Positions 47,552 to 56,956 of a DNA stretch of 64,000 nucleotides are shown one piece after another. Below the pieces are notes generated by a model, which worked only from the letters and a program-made list of their open reading frames with translations, did not search any database and had not been told where the DNA came from. The stretch is from assembly GCF_947495455.1 (NCBI RefSeq), contig NZ_CANLZC010000021.1, forward strand, positions 1 to 64,000. Reading direction: 5' to 3'. The position numbers and the translations under genes were made by a program. The DNA comes from an uncultured Shewanella sp. (lineage in GTDB: Bacteria; Pseudomonadota; Gammaproteobacteria; Enterobacterales; Shewanellaceae). Every line of letters begins with the position of its first letter. The first letter of the stretch is position 1.

Positions 47552-47656
47552 ATGAAGAGCATGGCAAAAAGATTTTATTATTTTCTGATTGTATCGGTGA
47601 CAGTGGTTTCATTAAGTGCGTGTGTGGCCCCTTGGGGTGGACCACATCATTTTTAA
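47552..47656 (+). CDS. Mini-lipoprotein (34 residues), paralogue A
   Basis: A tiny lipoprotein gene with AGAGGA upstream of the ATG. The product has a basic start (MKSMAKRF), a hydrophobic stretch, the lipobox LSAC and only about ten residues after it (VAPWGGPHHF). Its signal part closely matches the neighbour at 47914, so the two are paralogues. The His/Pro/Gly tail might bind metal (speculative). Confidence 0.7.
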   Translation: MKSMAKRFYYFLIVSVTVVSLSACVAPWGGPHHF

Positions 47657-47804
47657 TCAGTTTTCATTATGATTATGGATAGGATGGATAGGTCTTATCA
47701 CTGTTTATAACAGTTTATAAATATAACCGTGTATCAAAAATGAAATAGGGGAGTGCCGCACTTGCGAGTTGAACTTGTTAAACTCGTTGATTGATACAGT
47801 TTAG

Positions 47805-47850
47805 TTATAAAAGTGATAGTCATAAAAGTGATAGTCATAAAAGAGCCGCA
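47805..47850. repeat. Tandem 15-bp repeat
   Basis: CATAAAAGTGATAGT occurs about 2.6 times between the two mini-lipoprotein genes; the first unit has a T in place of its first C. Confidence 0.7.
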
Positions 47851-47913
47851 AGCATGTAAGTTAAATAAGCCAAGTAAATTAAAGTCATTAAAGATCAAAA
47901 GGAGGGTAATCCT

Positions 47914-48036
47914 ATGAAACGATTTTTTTATACTTTAGTTGTGTTAGTGACAATTTTGTCACTGAGTGCCTGTGTCATTTTACCTTTTCCAGGACCAGGA
48001 TTTGGCCCACACCCTGGACCCTTTCCATTTCATTGA
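47914..48036 (+). CDS. Mini-lipoprotein (40 residues), paralogue B
   Basis: Strong AAGGAGGG ribosome site. The product is MKRFFYTLVV... with lipobox LSAC (Cys20) and a 20-residue Pro/Gly/Phe/His-rich tail (GPGFGPHPGPFPFH). It shares the pattern of paralogue A 258 bp upstream, including the position of the lipobox and an ending rich in Pro and His. It is below the size cut-off of most gene callers. Confidence 0.75.
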   Translation: MKRFFYTLVVLVTILSLSACVILPFPGPGFGPHPGPFPFH

Positions 48037-48058
48037 TGATATGTTTACCTTCATTTAT

Positions 48059-48096
48059 ATACCTGTGACTAATGGGGATTCACTAGTCACGGGTAT
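48059..48096 (+). terminator. Hairpin after mini-lipoprotein B
   Basis: ATACCTGTGACTA / TAGTCACGGGTAT, 13 bp with one wobble pair and a 12-nt loop. It is followed by the stronger terminator at 48125. Confidence 0.5.
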
Positions 48097-48124
48097 ATTG
48101 TCAGCAATATAATGACTGTTCAGT

Positions 48125-48148
48125 AAAAAATAGCTTCGGCTATTTTTT
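48125..48148. terminator. UUCG-capped intrinsic terminator
   Basis: A perfect 10-bp stem, AAAAAATAGC / GCTATTTTTT, is closed by the stable TTCG tetraloop; T-runs on both strands make it bidirectional. Confidence 0.9.
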
Positions 48149-48285
48149 GCACTTTTTTGATGTTATTATTCAAGATCTTTAAGTACTTACAGACATGACT
48201 GATACTTCCATACTGCGCAAAGTGAATCAAGCTACTCCTTGCTCCTTGCTTATAAGATAAGGCAGAGGTTAAAAAAGGACTGAAA

Positions 48286-48348
48286 ATGGGCACGGTATGG
48301 ACTTTGGGGTTTATATTGATTGTCTCATTTTTACTGGGTTTGGAATGA
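48286..48348 (+). CDS. Possible 20-residue membrane peptide
   Basis: An ATG with AAGGA 6 nt upstream opens a 20-codon frame, MGTVWTLGFILIVSFLLGLE, which is almost entirely one hydrophobic helix. Such peptides exist (small inner-membrane regulators), but chance ORFs of this size are common. Nothing else is seen in 48149-48487. Confidence 0.35.
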   Translation: MGTVWTLGFILIVSFLLGLE

Positions 48349-48487
48349 TTGATAAGGGGATAAGGCAGAGAAAAGGTTTGTGATTTAGTACCTTATGTGT
48401 TTCTAATCCATCTTTAATGATTAATAGAGTTCAACTGACGGATCTCAAGGGCAAACTTAATGGATGACCTACAAGGAAGAGATAGAG

Positions 48488-49153
48488 ATGAATCTAGCAT
48501 TATTTGATTTTGATGGCACCATTTCACATGATGATACTTTTACGCCGTTTATTAAATCGGCGTTACCTTTAAAAAGGCGCTGTGTTTGGGGGTTGTGGCT
48601 TGCGCCAGCCATTTTGGGTTATCACTTAGGTTGGGTTTCTGCATCGACGATGCGTCAAAAGCTAGTTAAAGCGGCTTTTAAAGGGGTATCGAAAGCCGAT
48701 GTGATTGCTTTAGGCCATCAATATGCTGTGGATTATTTACCTAAGCAAGTGCGTCAGCAGGCAATAGAGAGATTACATTGGCATTTATCAAATGGCGACA
48801 AAGTGATTGTGGTGTCCGCCTCCTTGAGTGTGTACCTTAAGCCTTGGTGTGAGGCGTTTTCGGCAGACTTTTATCGCCAATATCCTGAGTGTAAATATGA
48901 CAAGTCTTCCGTGTTATTGGACAATAATCACATTGAGCTTATTTGCCCTGAATTAGCGGATGAGCATGGACGATTAACGGGTTTGTATAAAAGGCGGGAT
49001 TGCACCGGAGCAGAAAAAGCGCAGCGTGTAAAAGAGCAAGTGAAGCTGTCGGACTTTGCCAGAATTTATGCCTATGGGGATACTCAAGAAGATAATGAGT
49101 TACTCGCCTTAGCCCATGAAGCGCATTATCAGTGGAAAAGTCAAAGCCAGTAA
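48488..49153 (+). CDS. HAD-superfamily phosphatase, subfamily IB
   Basis: About 221 residues. The nucleophile motif FDFDGTIS is near the start (Asp7 and Asp9), motif II is VVVSASLS, and motif III/IV is the late YAYGDTQEDNELL. The arrangement is that of HAD-IB hydrolases related to SerB and to phosphatidyl-glycerophosphate-type enzymes. The ATG at 48488 with AGAG upstream is preferred over the ATG at 48464, which has no ribosome site. The substrate is unknown. Confidence 0.85.
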   Translation: MNLALFDFDGTISHDDTFTPFIKSALPLKRRCVWGLWLAPAILGYHLGWVSASTMRQKLVKAAFKGVSKADVIALGHQYAVDYLPKQVRQQAIERLHWHLSNGDKVIVVSASLSVYLKPWCEAFSADFYRQYPECKYDKSSVLLDNNHIELICPELADEHGRLTGLYKRRDCTGAEKAQRVKEQVKLSDFARIYAYGDTQEDNELLALAHEAHYQWKSQSQ

Positions 49154-49329
49154 TGAAGGTGTCTGCGGTCGGAACATGATGTTGGTTATTAGCCATTAAG
49201 GCTAATTGGGTCAATAAAAATAGCCATTAGTTTAGGGGCAATTCATACTCACCGATGAGGTCAGTGAGTTGATACAAGGTTAAAATTGTTCGAATGATTA
49301 ATGAACATGACTATTTTTGAGATGACTTT

Positions 49330-50205
49330 ATGCAGTTACACAGATATACGCAAGTTGTTAATTTATTGCCGATGTCTGAGAAAAGCAGAGAGCGGTTATT
49401 AACCCAATTGTTTTATCAAACAAGAGGGATTTATACCCATATTACCTTGGATAAATTCATTTCTTTATTTGGCCAAGCTCAAGATCGCGCTCAAAAAGTG
49501 AAATTATATTTTGAGAATGGCAAGATTGTTGGCTTTACCTCTTGGAGAGTACATAGAGTGAAATTAGCGAATGGATATTATGATGTACACAGATCTGTTT
49601 ATATGATAAAGCCCCATTGTCGAAATGCGGACTCTGAAAAATTTCTGTTAAGTGAAATTATAAAATATAATTTTACTCATCTTTTCTCAAAAGCCACTCC
49701 CGTATTTTTATGCAGCTCAGAAGGTCCAGTGACTTATTATATTATGCAGAAGTACGTCCCTAATATTTATCCTGTTGCATCGAATGAGCAAGATCGACAA
49801 TTACATCAATTGGCATTAAATTTAGTTAAAAAGCTAAATTTACCGCTGAGAAGTGAACACCCCATTACGATTACGCCTGTTTGTAAAATCAATGATGATA
49901 CTCTAAATAAAAAGCGCTGGTTGACTCGAAAAGATGACAGTGTGAAGTATTATTTAAAGCATTGTCCTGAGTACTTAGATGACAATCATACGGATAATGC
50001 GCGTGCACTGATTATTTTATTTAAATGCGGTTTTTTACCTTGGTTCAAAAGTATGTTTAATTTTATTCGGCATAAAGGTGTAAACTGGTTTTCCGTTAAA
50101 AATAATAACCAAAAATTGCATACAAAAACTAGCCTAATAACAAACCCAAGAACGTGGTTTGAATTAGGTTTTGCCGCCTTAGTGTTAGCTTATTTTACTT
50201 TCTAA
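49330..50205 (+). CDS. Unrecognised protein with possible acyltransferase-like fold and C-terminal membrane anchor
   Basis: A 291-residue protein I do not recognise. The N-terminal half has a strand pattern (KVKLYFENGKIVGFTSWRVHRV then YYDVHRSVYMIKPHCR) that recalls the core of GNAT acyltransferases, but no acetyl-CoA loop is clear. The protein is basic overall and ends in a hydrophobic segment (WFELGFAALVLAYFTF), so tail anchoring in the membrane is possible. No operon partner. It could belong to the accessory region that follows. Confidence 0.6.
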   Translation: MQLHRYTQVVNLLPMSEKSRERLLTQLFYQTRGIYTHITLDKFISLFGQAQDRAQKVKLYFENGKIVGFTSWRVHRVKLANGYYDVHRSVYMIKPHCRNADSEKFLLSEIIKYNFTHLFSKATPVFLCSSEGPVTYYIMQKYVPNIYPVASNEQDRQLHQLALNLVKKLNLPLRSEHPITITPVCKINDDTLNKKRWLTRKDDSVKYYLKHCPEYLDDNHTDNARALIILFKCGFLPWFKSMFNFIRHKGVNWFSVKNNNQKLHTKTSLITNPRTWFELGFAALVLAYFTF

Positions 50206-50674
50206 AATGGGGACTTAGGTCGTTAGTCTAAATTGTGCTTTGGTGGTATGATCCAATAAGACTTTGACATAAGACTTTGACACCTCTGGCCGTTAGCAAA
50301 TGAGCATGGATTTTACTGGGTTTTATTGTGTTAACCATTGAGCCAAGTGAATATTGAAATTTATAAATAGCTATTATTAAACAATCATTTATGTGGATAA
50401 TAATGGCTTTGAAAAGAAGAAAGAGTCAGCACTTCATCATCATCGAGCATGACTCATTTGCCTTATTTAGTATTAATCAAAGGTTGTCACTACCAGATAT
50501 ACCCACAATAAATCTGTTCATTTTTTGTGTTACCTCATGCTTGTCAGATCATTACTTTAGCATTTGATGATTTTACAACAATGAGTTTTAAGTATATCTT
50601 AACATTCAAAATGTTCAGCAGTCTGAAAGGCGGGTCTTCATTTTTGAATGAATTACAAAATAAGGGACATAACG
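50206..50674. other. Intergenic stretch with a 13-bp duplication
   Basis: ATAAGACTTTGAC occurs twice in tandem at 50256-50281. No gene was supported in this AT-rich gap of about 470 bp. It contains the presumed promoter of the methyltransferase gene. Confidence 0.5.
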
Positions 50675-51229
50675 ATGTTAATTGATTTATTACCGATGAA
50701 ATACCAAAGAAAGTTTTGGAGAGATGATTTAGGAAAATTTATTCAAGAAAAATCTTGTTGTTCAGGTGTAGAACTAGGAACAAAAAATGGTAGCAGTATG
50801 AAAGCCATTCTCAAGAGAAATCCGTCAATCAATTTAGTGGGTATGGACTTGTGGGAAGATATGCCTGATTCGAGTCCATATAGAAATAATTCAAAAAATG
50901 AGTTGTCGGCTTTAAAAAAAATCCGTAAATATAAAAATGCCTCATTGTTAAAAGGGGACTGTTTGCAGCTGGCAAATCAAATAGAAGATGGAAGTTTAGA
51001 TTTCATTTTTTATGATTTATTTGACTCCAGATGGTCAAGTGTTAGTTTTGTTAAATCGGTTTTTGAAGCCTATCTTCCTAAACTCAAAAGTTCGGGAATG
51101 CTAATAGGAAGAGATTTAAATAAACCTGATTTTCAGGAAGTTCGTAAATTACTTGATCTCAATGAAATCAAGCAATGTGTTATCGATGGCAAAACACACC
51201 TTAGATTGGAGTATATTACGGCTTCCTAA
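50675..51229 (+). CDS. SAM-dependent methyltransferase-like protein
   Basis: About 184 residues with a class I methyltransferase layout: a glycine-poor SAM loop (CSGVELGTKNGSSMKAI), the acidic end of strand 2 (LVGMDLWED), and DFIFYDLFDS near the active site. It is most like the Methyltransf_24 group that acts on small molecules or glycans. The ATG at 50675 has AAGGG upstream; an ATG at 50648 is possible. No neighbour indicates the substrate. It sits next to the RADAR module. Confidence 0.7.
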   Translation: MLIDLLPMKYQRKFWRDDLGKFIQEKSCCSGVELGTKNGSSMKAILKRNPSINLVGMDLWEDMPDSSPYRNNSKNELSALKKIRKYKNASLLKGDCLQLANQIEDGSLDFIFYDLFDSRWSSVSFVKSVFEAYLPKLKSSGMLIGRDLNKPDFQEVRKLLDLNEIKQCVIDGKTHLRLEYITAS

Positions 51230-51419
51230 TAATAGGATGCTCCGCACTAAAGCGAGCCATCTCTTCTTGTAATAAAAAGTGGGCCAAGGAAGGCTGCTTG
51301 TTCTAACGATTGAGTGAGGTGTTTAGATTAATACCACTACCTACATTCTATCTTTTCAATTTGGATTAAAGCGGGGGTACATGAGCTGAAGCTGTAAGCT
51401 CTGCTCTCATTTAGCTCTC

Positions 51420-54092
51420 TTATTCATTTACCCAAGTTAGGTGATTGTCTTTAAAAATATCAATGCCTTTTTGGCGAATGTTATCTATCCAATCATTGGC
51501 CGTTTTTGCGCTGACATTAAAATGCTCGACGGCAGTTTGCTGTAAAATGCTATGCTCATTTCTAATGGTGGTGGGCATGAGTGCCGCATCATCTGTGTTA
51601 ATACACACAGTAATTGGGCCTTTACGTATGCCGAATTTGTTGTATTTTTCACCTAAAGTAAGCCATGAGCTTTGAGGAGGATCCCAGCGAAAAATAGGGT
51701 GTTCATGATAACGCTCAAAGCGGCCGATATAAATGTTTGAGGTGGGGCAAGCTTCTAAAATAATGCCTTTATCGGCGTAATGTTCCATGCTCCAATCTTG
51801 TACCGCCTCATAAAGGGCTAACTCAGCACTGGATATAGAATCAAAATAATGGCCTCGTTTTAAGCCGAATGTTTCATTATGGGGTATTTGGCTCTGATTG
51901 TTTGCTAAGCAATCTATTTTTATTAAGGTATCACGATTGGCCAAGAAGCTTTTATCGGTTAAATGCGCGAATAAATACCGATGCCAGAGTTTTATGTGTT
52001 CTTTTTGTCTATGGGCACTCAGTGGGCAAGTAAAATCCATGACCCAGTTTTTATACATAGGATCAAATTCATCAATGTGAATAGCAGGTTGGTTATCTTG
52101 TTCATAAAGGTTGAGAGCGATAGGGCAGTTTCGTCTAAGCTTCCATGCTTCATATAAGAGTTTAGGTTGCTTGGGCTTACCATAAAGAAATTCACTCCAG
52201 TAATGAATTTTTTCTTGTAATAGGTGCAATACCCCTGTCATTGTCGGCACCGTTTGAATGACAGCCAATGCTTTTTGAAAACACCAAGTTAGATTATCTA
52301 AATGTTCACCGACAGATACATAAGCCGTTTGTTGTCGTTTTGCCCAAGAGGAAGGGGAAACACCGAGTGCTAATGCATGGCCAATGCGATCGCCCGCTTG
52401 ATAATCACAAAAGAAAATCGCTTCGTCGATGGCCCTTAAGCCTGATAATAAATGACTAAAATCCTCTCCAGCATGAACTGTAATCACTGGTTTAGGTAAA
52501 CGATTAATGGTTAATCCATATGAGGGGGATTGGCTGGCACGGAGTACACGCAGCGCAGGGGCAAAGACTTCAATAGGGAGGTCATTCTCATTACCTGCAA
52601 CATCATAACCTCTTACCGCTTTACGTAAGTCCATGCTGGGGGAAATTTTTCCAGTCAGTACTGTATCATGGGTGACTTCTTGCTCTGAAAAGGTGATGGA
52701 GTGGCTAAAATCTTGTAAAAGTGTGACTTGTGATTTAATTTTTTTTCTTTTTGCTTGCTGTAATTTGTCGCCTTTATCATTTTGATTTTTTCTGTTAAGT
52801 GAGCGTGAAAAATGCAGCACAAAGTGAGCATTTTCAGCCATGGTTTGTTTAAAAAGTGCTTTAAGGGATTGAGTTAATGCCTTAGGATTTATTTCGCGAT
52901 GATTGTTGCCTATGGTAACTTCTGGGGATACGCGAAACTCACGCAAGATTTGTGAGTCCATGTCAGCGCTAAGACTGTCTTTTTTAGCGGATAATTGTTG
53001 ATGACTTCTGTATTTTCGCCCTTTAAATTGAAAAAAATCGACAAATTGGGTTAAGCCAACGCCGCTGACGATCATATAATTACGTAAAATATTGCAGCTG
53101 CGAATTAGTTGTAATATTGTCGGTGAGTGTTCTGTATCTTCTTGGTTATTAACTAAAAGTCCAGTTGTAAACAGTAGCCAACGTTTGGTGGAAGGCAAAG
53201 CCCTACAATCGGCTTGCATTAAACAAAATTGGCTGTCAGTTAAATTGGTATGACCTTGCATTGATTTTAATTGGGAAATGGCATTGAGTGTTTTATCCTC
53301 AAATTGACGAATGTCATCATTATAATCCCAGTATTGTGCCTTGATAATGGCGCGCCGCGGATCATGAGCGTAAAAGGCCTGCACTGCGATGTCATCGGCG
53401 AGTAGGCCGCACCAGCGGCTTAGCCTTTTTTTATTAAGCCGTCCACTTTCAAATAGCGTGTATTCGTGGCGCACGGGCCAGTCAAATGTTTCGTCGATGG
53501 TTTCACCGTATAAGCAAAAGCTTAATAGGCTGGGGCCTAAATGACCATGGCCGCCGAGATGCACATGATTATCGGCAAACATCTTATATTGGCTATCAGT
53601 GGGCAGTGCAAAGGGGCATTGGTATTGCTCAATACAATGGGCTATTTCTTGTACACTAAATTGGTGGTCTTTGAGTAAATCGGTATAGGCTTGAGCAATG
53701 ATCCAGCTAGGATCTTGCAACGACATTAATGCTAACCAAGCCTGCAGCATGTCAGGCTTTACGATAAAGCTTTGTCCATTCCAAGTTAAGTAAGTGTTTG
53801 CTAATTGAGTTAAAAAGACTTTCGTTGAAACTGGATGCTCTTTATTTATCTTATTTGAATTGTCTAAGATGTATAAGTGAAGCATTGCCTCTACATCATC
53901 ACTGCGTAACTTTCTATGAGTATAAGGCTGGTAATCCATGATGGCCTGATGAAGTTTTGTTTTAGTCTCGGCCAGATCTTGAATGCCATGACTCTGGTTT
54001 AAACTTAATTGCAGTAACCGATCCGATGCCAGATAAGCGGTTTGCGCTATGGTGGTGTCATTAACTTTGAGCATCGAAAAAGCCTTCTTCAT
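51420..54092 (-). CDS. rdrB: RADAR defence deaminase RdrB
   Basis: An 890-residue adenosine-deaminase-superfamily protein. The metal site is spread along the chain: NHVHLGG (His176, His178), HAGEDFSH (540-547, with the catalytic Glu), DRIGHALALG (His572) and the late NTDDAA. This is the RdrB layout, with large insertions within the deaminase barrel. In RADAR, RdrB deaminates adenosine in RNA and/or ATP and dATP during phage infection, as a large shell with RdrA. It overlaps rdrA by 32 bp and is the last gene of the minus-strand operon. The catalytic residues look intact. Confidence 0.88.
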   Translation of the reverse strand: MKKAFSMLKVNDTTIAQTAYLASDRLLQLSLNQSHGIQDLAETKTKLHQAIMDYQPYTHRKLRSDDVEAMLHLYILDNSNKINKEHPVSTKVFLTQLANTYLTWNGQSFIVKPDMLQAWLALMSLQDPSWIIAQAYTDLLKDHQFSVQEIAHCIEQYQCPFALPTDSQYKMFADNHVHLGGHGHLGPSLLSFCLYGETIDETFDWPVRHEYTLFESGRLNKKRLSRWCGLLADDIAVQAFYAHDPRRAIIKAQYWDYNDDIRQFEDKTLNAISQLKSMQGHTNLTDSQFCLMQADCRALPSTKRWLLFTTGLLVNNQEDTEHSPTILQLIRSCNILRNYMIVSGVGLTQFVDFFQFKGRKYRSHQQLSAKKDSLSADMDSQILREFRVSPEVTIGNNHREINPKALTQSLKALFKQTMAENAHFVLHFSRSLNRKNQNDKGDKLQQAKRKKIKSQVTLLQDFSHSITFSEQEVTHDTVLTGKISPSMDLRKAVRGYDVAGNENDLPIEVFAPALRVLRASQSPSYGLTINRLPKPVITVHAGEDFSHLLSGLRAIDEAIFFCDYQAGDRIGHALALGVSPSSWAKRQQTAYVSVGEHLDNLTWCFQKALAVIQTVPTMTGVLHLLQEKIHYWSEFLYGKPKQPKLLYEAWKLRRNCPIALNLYEQDNQPAIHIDEFDPMYKNWVMDFTCPLSAHRQKEHIKLWHRYLFAHLTDKSFLANRDTLIKIDCLANNQSQIPHNETFGLKRGHYFDSISSAELALYEAVQDWSMEHYADKGIILEACPTSNIYIGRFERYHEHPIFRWDPPQSSWLTLGEKYNKFGIRKGPITVCINTDDAALMPTTIRNEHSILQQTAVEHFNVSAKTANDWIDNIRQKGIDIFKDNHLTWVNE

Positions 54093-56943
54093 TCAATTCT
54101 TTGATTGCTTGTATGATATTCTGACTTTTCTTATCTAAATTGTTTAAGTAATTTAAATCAATATTATTCGATTTTATTTGTTTTTGGATATAGTGTAAGC
54201 AATTGCGAACATCTGATATCTCTATTTTACTTTTAAGTCGAGTTTTTATTGAATCTACTTTTGCTATTCTTCCTTTTAACACTCCTTTTAATAAGATATT
54301 TAAATAAAAAGGAATTTTATTTTGTTTAGCACCCTTAATTTTTATATCTGATGACATCATTTTTTCTATTATTCTATTTCTTTCTAAAGTGTCTTTTTTA
54401 TACAATTCTTTCCAAAAGCGTTGTTCGTTATTATTTTTACCTAATTTAAATAGTTTAAGTATTATTTTCTGTGAGTTTTCTTTATTGAAATTGTTAACAA
54501 GGTTAAATATAGGGTGTGCTTCAATTGCGTTGTGTAGCTGATATTCCAATTTAATAGTTTTTAATATTAACGCAGCATTAGATTTTTGATGAATTTTTGC
54601 CATTTCTAATGCTTCTTGTTCATCCAATTTTGATTTATTTCGGGAATAAGTACGGTCAGATTGCATAAATTTGTGATGATCGCGCATACTTTCTGACATA
54701 GCCCCAATGGCAACATTGGCATGTATGGCTTCGTCTTTTATGCTCGCCCTGATTACAGCGTTGAGAATATTGTATTTAAAGCGGGAAACCATGTCGGTTA
54801 AATGTTCATCAGAAAAGTGTTTTTTTGAATTTCTAATATAATTTTCACGAATGACATTAAGCGCAGTAAAACTGCTATTAAAACAGTTTGCTAGTATGGC
54901 AATTAAATCCACTTGATTTAAACGAGTGATACTTTCCTTATGTTCATTATACCATTTTTTAATTTGAACACTTAATGCGTAAGCACTTGAAAGTTGGGTT
55001 TCTTCGTTTGTTGTACTGCCTTCACTTTCTTCATCATCAGTTTCATCATCTATAACGGCAATCTTGGTTTGATTGAGGGCCATGATGGAATAAAAGGGTT
55101 TACGTACAAGCATTTGATGAAGATCATTAAATGCATTTTTTTCATTGAAACCGGTGAGGGAATAGAATAAAATCTCAAAGGCACGGCTGAAAAAGACAAA
55201 CTTATGTTTATTATTTAAAGAAGAATACAGTTCATCATGGGTATAAATATCCAGTAATACTTGTTCCATTGAAGCAGGTGTTTTCTCAATTGCCTTTTGT
55301 TGTGTTTGGCTAAGCCTACCTAAAATGTCTGTTGAGTCTAATGGTATTGGATTTTTATTTCTTAAATGGTTACTAACTGTATCTTCGACGATAAAGAGCT
55401 TGGTTGTGATAAATTCTACTGGCGGCATGGGGCGTAAATTTCTTGTTTCATTATCAAGCACAGATTTTAGAATGCTTAAATTACTTTCTTGCTTTTTATT
55501 ACTTTCGTGTATTTTATTAGGTTGTGAATAAAATATTAGGTATTCAAGTCGTTCTATTTGACTTTTCAGTACGGGATAGCTTGCCCAAGGGTAAAGGTTG
55601 GCATCGGCTTGTAGTTTTATGTTGAAGGCTAATAAGGTTTGAATATCAAAAGGCTCACCTTTATCGCGATGTAATAAGGTTAAAGCTGATTCTGCATTGG
55701 TAAAGGCTTCACCATTTTGTTTTTGTTCGGCCCAGTTCTTAAAATGGCTCCAAAGCGTGATTTGTGCTTTATTCTCGGTGATATCGGGCTTGTGGGCACT
55801 GGTTCTGTCGGGTAAATCTTCGGGTTTTAGGCTTCTAACCAATTGAGTTAGCTCACGGGCGGTTTCAGGCTTTGGCCAGTTTTTACGTGCTTCATTATTT
55901 TTGCAAAGAAAGTAAAAAGTATTGAGCAGCTTTTCGATATAGTCTTTATAGCTTAATGAACTTGAATTTGTCTTATGTTCATTTAATATCAGACTCAATG
56001 TCGGAATAATTTTATCTATGCCAAATAAGCCTATGCGCATAGGACTTGGAAAGACCTTAGTGAGATAAGCTGTGGTGAGAGTTTTACTCAGTTGCTTACC
56101 GTCATGGATAAGTTGTTCATTTTTACACTGCTGACTATAGGACTTATCATCAAAATGCATGTGGGTCATATGCTCATACAGTTTTAAGTCACCGCTAACA
56201 ATGGGGATGATATAGGGGCAACCTAAAAAGCGACGTACCTCATCCACCACCTCAAAGGCGCGTTCTAATGCCATATCTACATCGTCAATAGGGACGACTA
56301 GCGCATGGCAGCTTAAAATTTGAATGGCTGTCTCAACAAAGTGGTGAAAGCGGTTTTCAATTTGAATGCCTGAACTGTATTTTAAAATTTTATCTATGCC
56401 TGTACAGCCATTAAATTCATCGGTTTTTCCTAATGAATCTGCAAGATTCTTTAAACTTTGATGAAACTGTTCTCGTTTGTTTCGATGATTGTTATCAGTG
56501 CAGGTTTGTTGGTTGAGTTTGTGACAGACTGCTTGATAAATTTGCGCGATAATCACACTGGCAAAAGAGTCGTTATTCATCAACATAGTGGGGTCGATAA
56601 CATCAAGAAAGTACAGTTCGCTGACTTGATAGTTGTGTTTGCTATGAGCTTCTTGTTTCCACATATTTTCAGTGTTACGCAAAAAGACGGTTTTGCCTGA
56701 GCCACGTGCTCCCGTGATGAGAATAGCATTATGGGAGAGCCAAGTCTTATTACCAGTGATGCTTTGACGAAATTGGCTATATTTTTTTGCATCATTAAGA
56801 ATGGTATACAGGTTACTGACTAATGCGCTACGGGCATTATCTTGCCAAAATTCACTATTATTTGATGTGTTTTCATTAGCTGATTTACCTGATATATAAT
56901 CATCAAGGTACTCTTCCTTGGTTAAATTCAATTGATAATTCAT
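54061..56943 (-). CDS. rdrA: RADAR defence ATPase RdrA
   Basis: A 960-residue P-loop NTPase. Walker A is GARGSGKT (78-85) and Walker B is LVVPIDDVDMA (about 215-225), with a following sensor-like VSGDLKLYEH. The long helical C-terminal region with basic, Lys/Asn-rich stretches fits RdrA, which forms a heptameric funnel that loads the RdrB deaminase. It lies 13 bp after the SLATT gene and overlaps rdrB. The AT-rich C-terminus differs somewhat in base composition from its neighbours. Confidence 0.88.
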   Translation of the reverse strand: MNYQLNLTKEEYLDDYISGKSANENTSNNSEFWQDNARSALVSNLYTILNDAKKYSQFRQSITGNKTWLSHNAILITGARGSGKTVFLRNTENMWKQEAHSKHNYQVSELYFLDVIDPTMLMNNDSFASVIIAQIYQAVCHKLNQQTCTDNNHRNKREQFHQSLKNLADSLGKTDEFNGCTGIDKILKYSSGIQIENRFHHFVETAIQILSCHALVVPIDDVDMALERAFEVVDEVRRFLGCPYIIPIVSGDLKLYEHMTHMHFDDKSYSQQCKNEQLIHDGKQLSKTLTTAYLTKVFPSPMRIGLFGIDKIIPTLSLILNEHKTNSSSLSYKDYIEKLLNTFYFLCKNNEARKNWPKPETARELTQLVRSLKPEDLPDRTSAHKPDITENKAQITLWSHFKNWAEQKQNGEAFTNAESALTLLHRDKGEPFDIQTLLAFNIKLQADANLYPWASYPVLKSQIERLEYLIFYSQPNKIHESNKKQESNLSILKSVLDNETRNLRPMPPVEFITTKLFIVEDTVSNHLRNKNPIPLDSTDILGRLSQTQQKAIEKTPASMEQVLLDIYTHDELYSSLNNKHKFVFFSRAFEILFYSLTGFNEKNAFNDLHQMLVRKPFYSIMALNQTKIAVIDDETDDEESEGSTTNEETQLSSAYALSVQIKKWYNEHKESITRLNQVDLIAILANCFNSSFTALNVIRENYIRNSKKHFSDEHLTDMVSRFKYNILNAVIRASIKDEAIHANVAIGAMSESMRDHHKFMQSDRTYSRNKSKLDEQEALEMAKIHQKSNAALILKTIKLEYQLHNAIEAHPIFNLVNNFNKENSQKIILKLFKLGKNNNEQRFWKELYKKDTLERNRIIEKMMSSDIKIKGAKQNKIPFYLNILLKGVLKGRIAKVDSIKTRLKSKIEISDVRNCLHYIQKQIKSNNIDLNYLNNLDKKSQNIIQAIKELNEEGFFDAQS

Positions 56944-56956
56944 TATTTCTTGCCTA

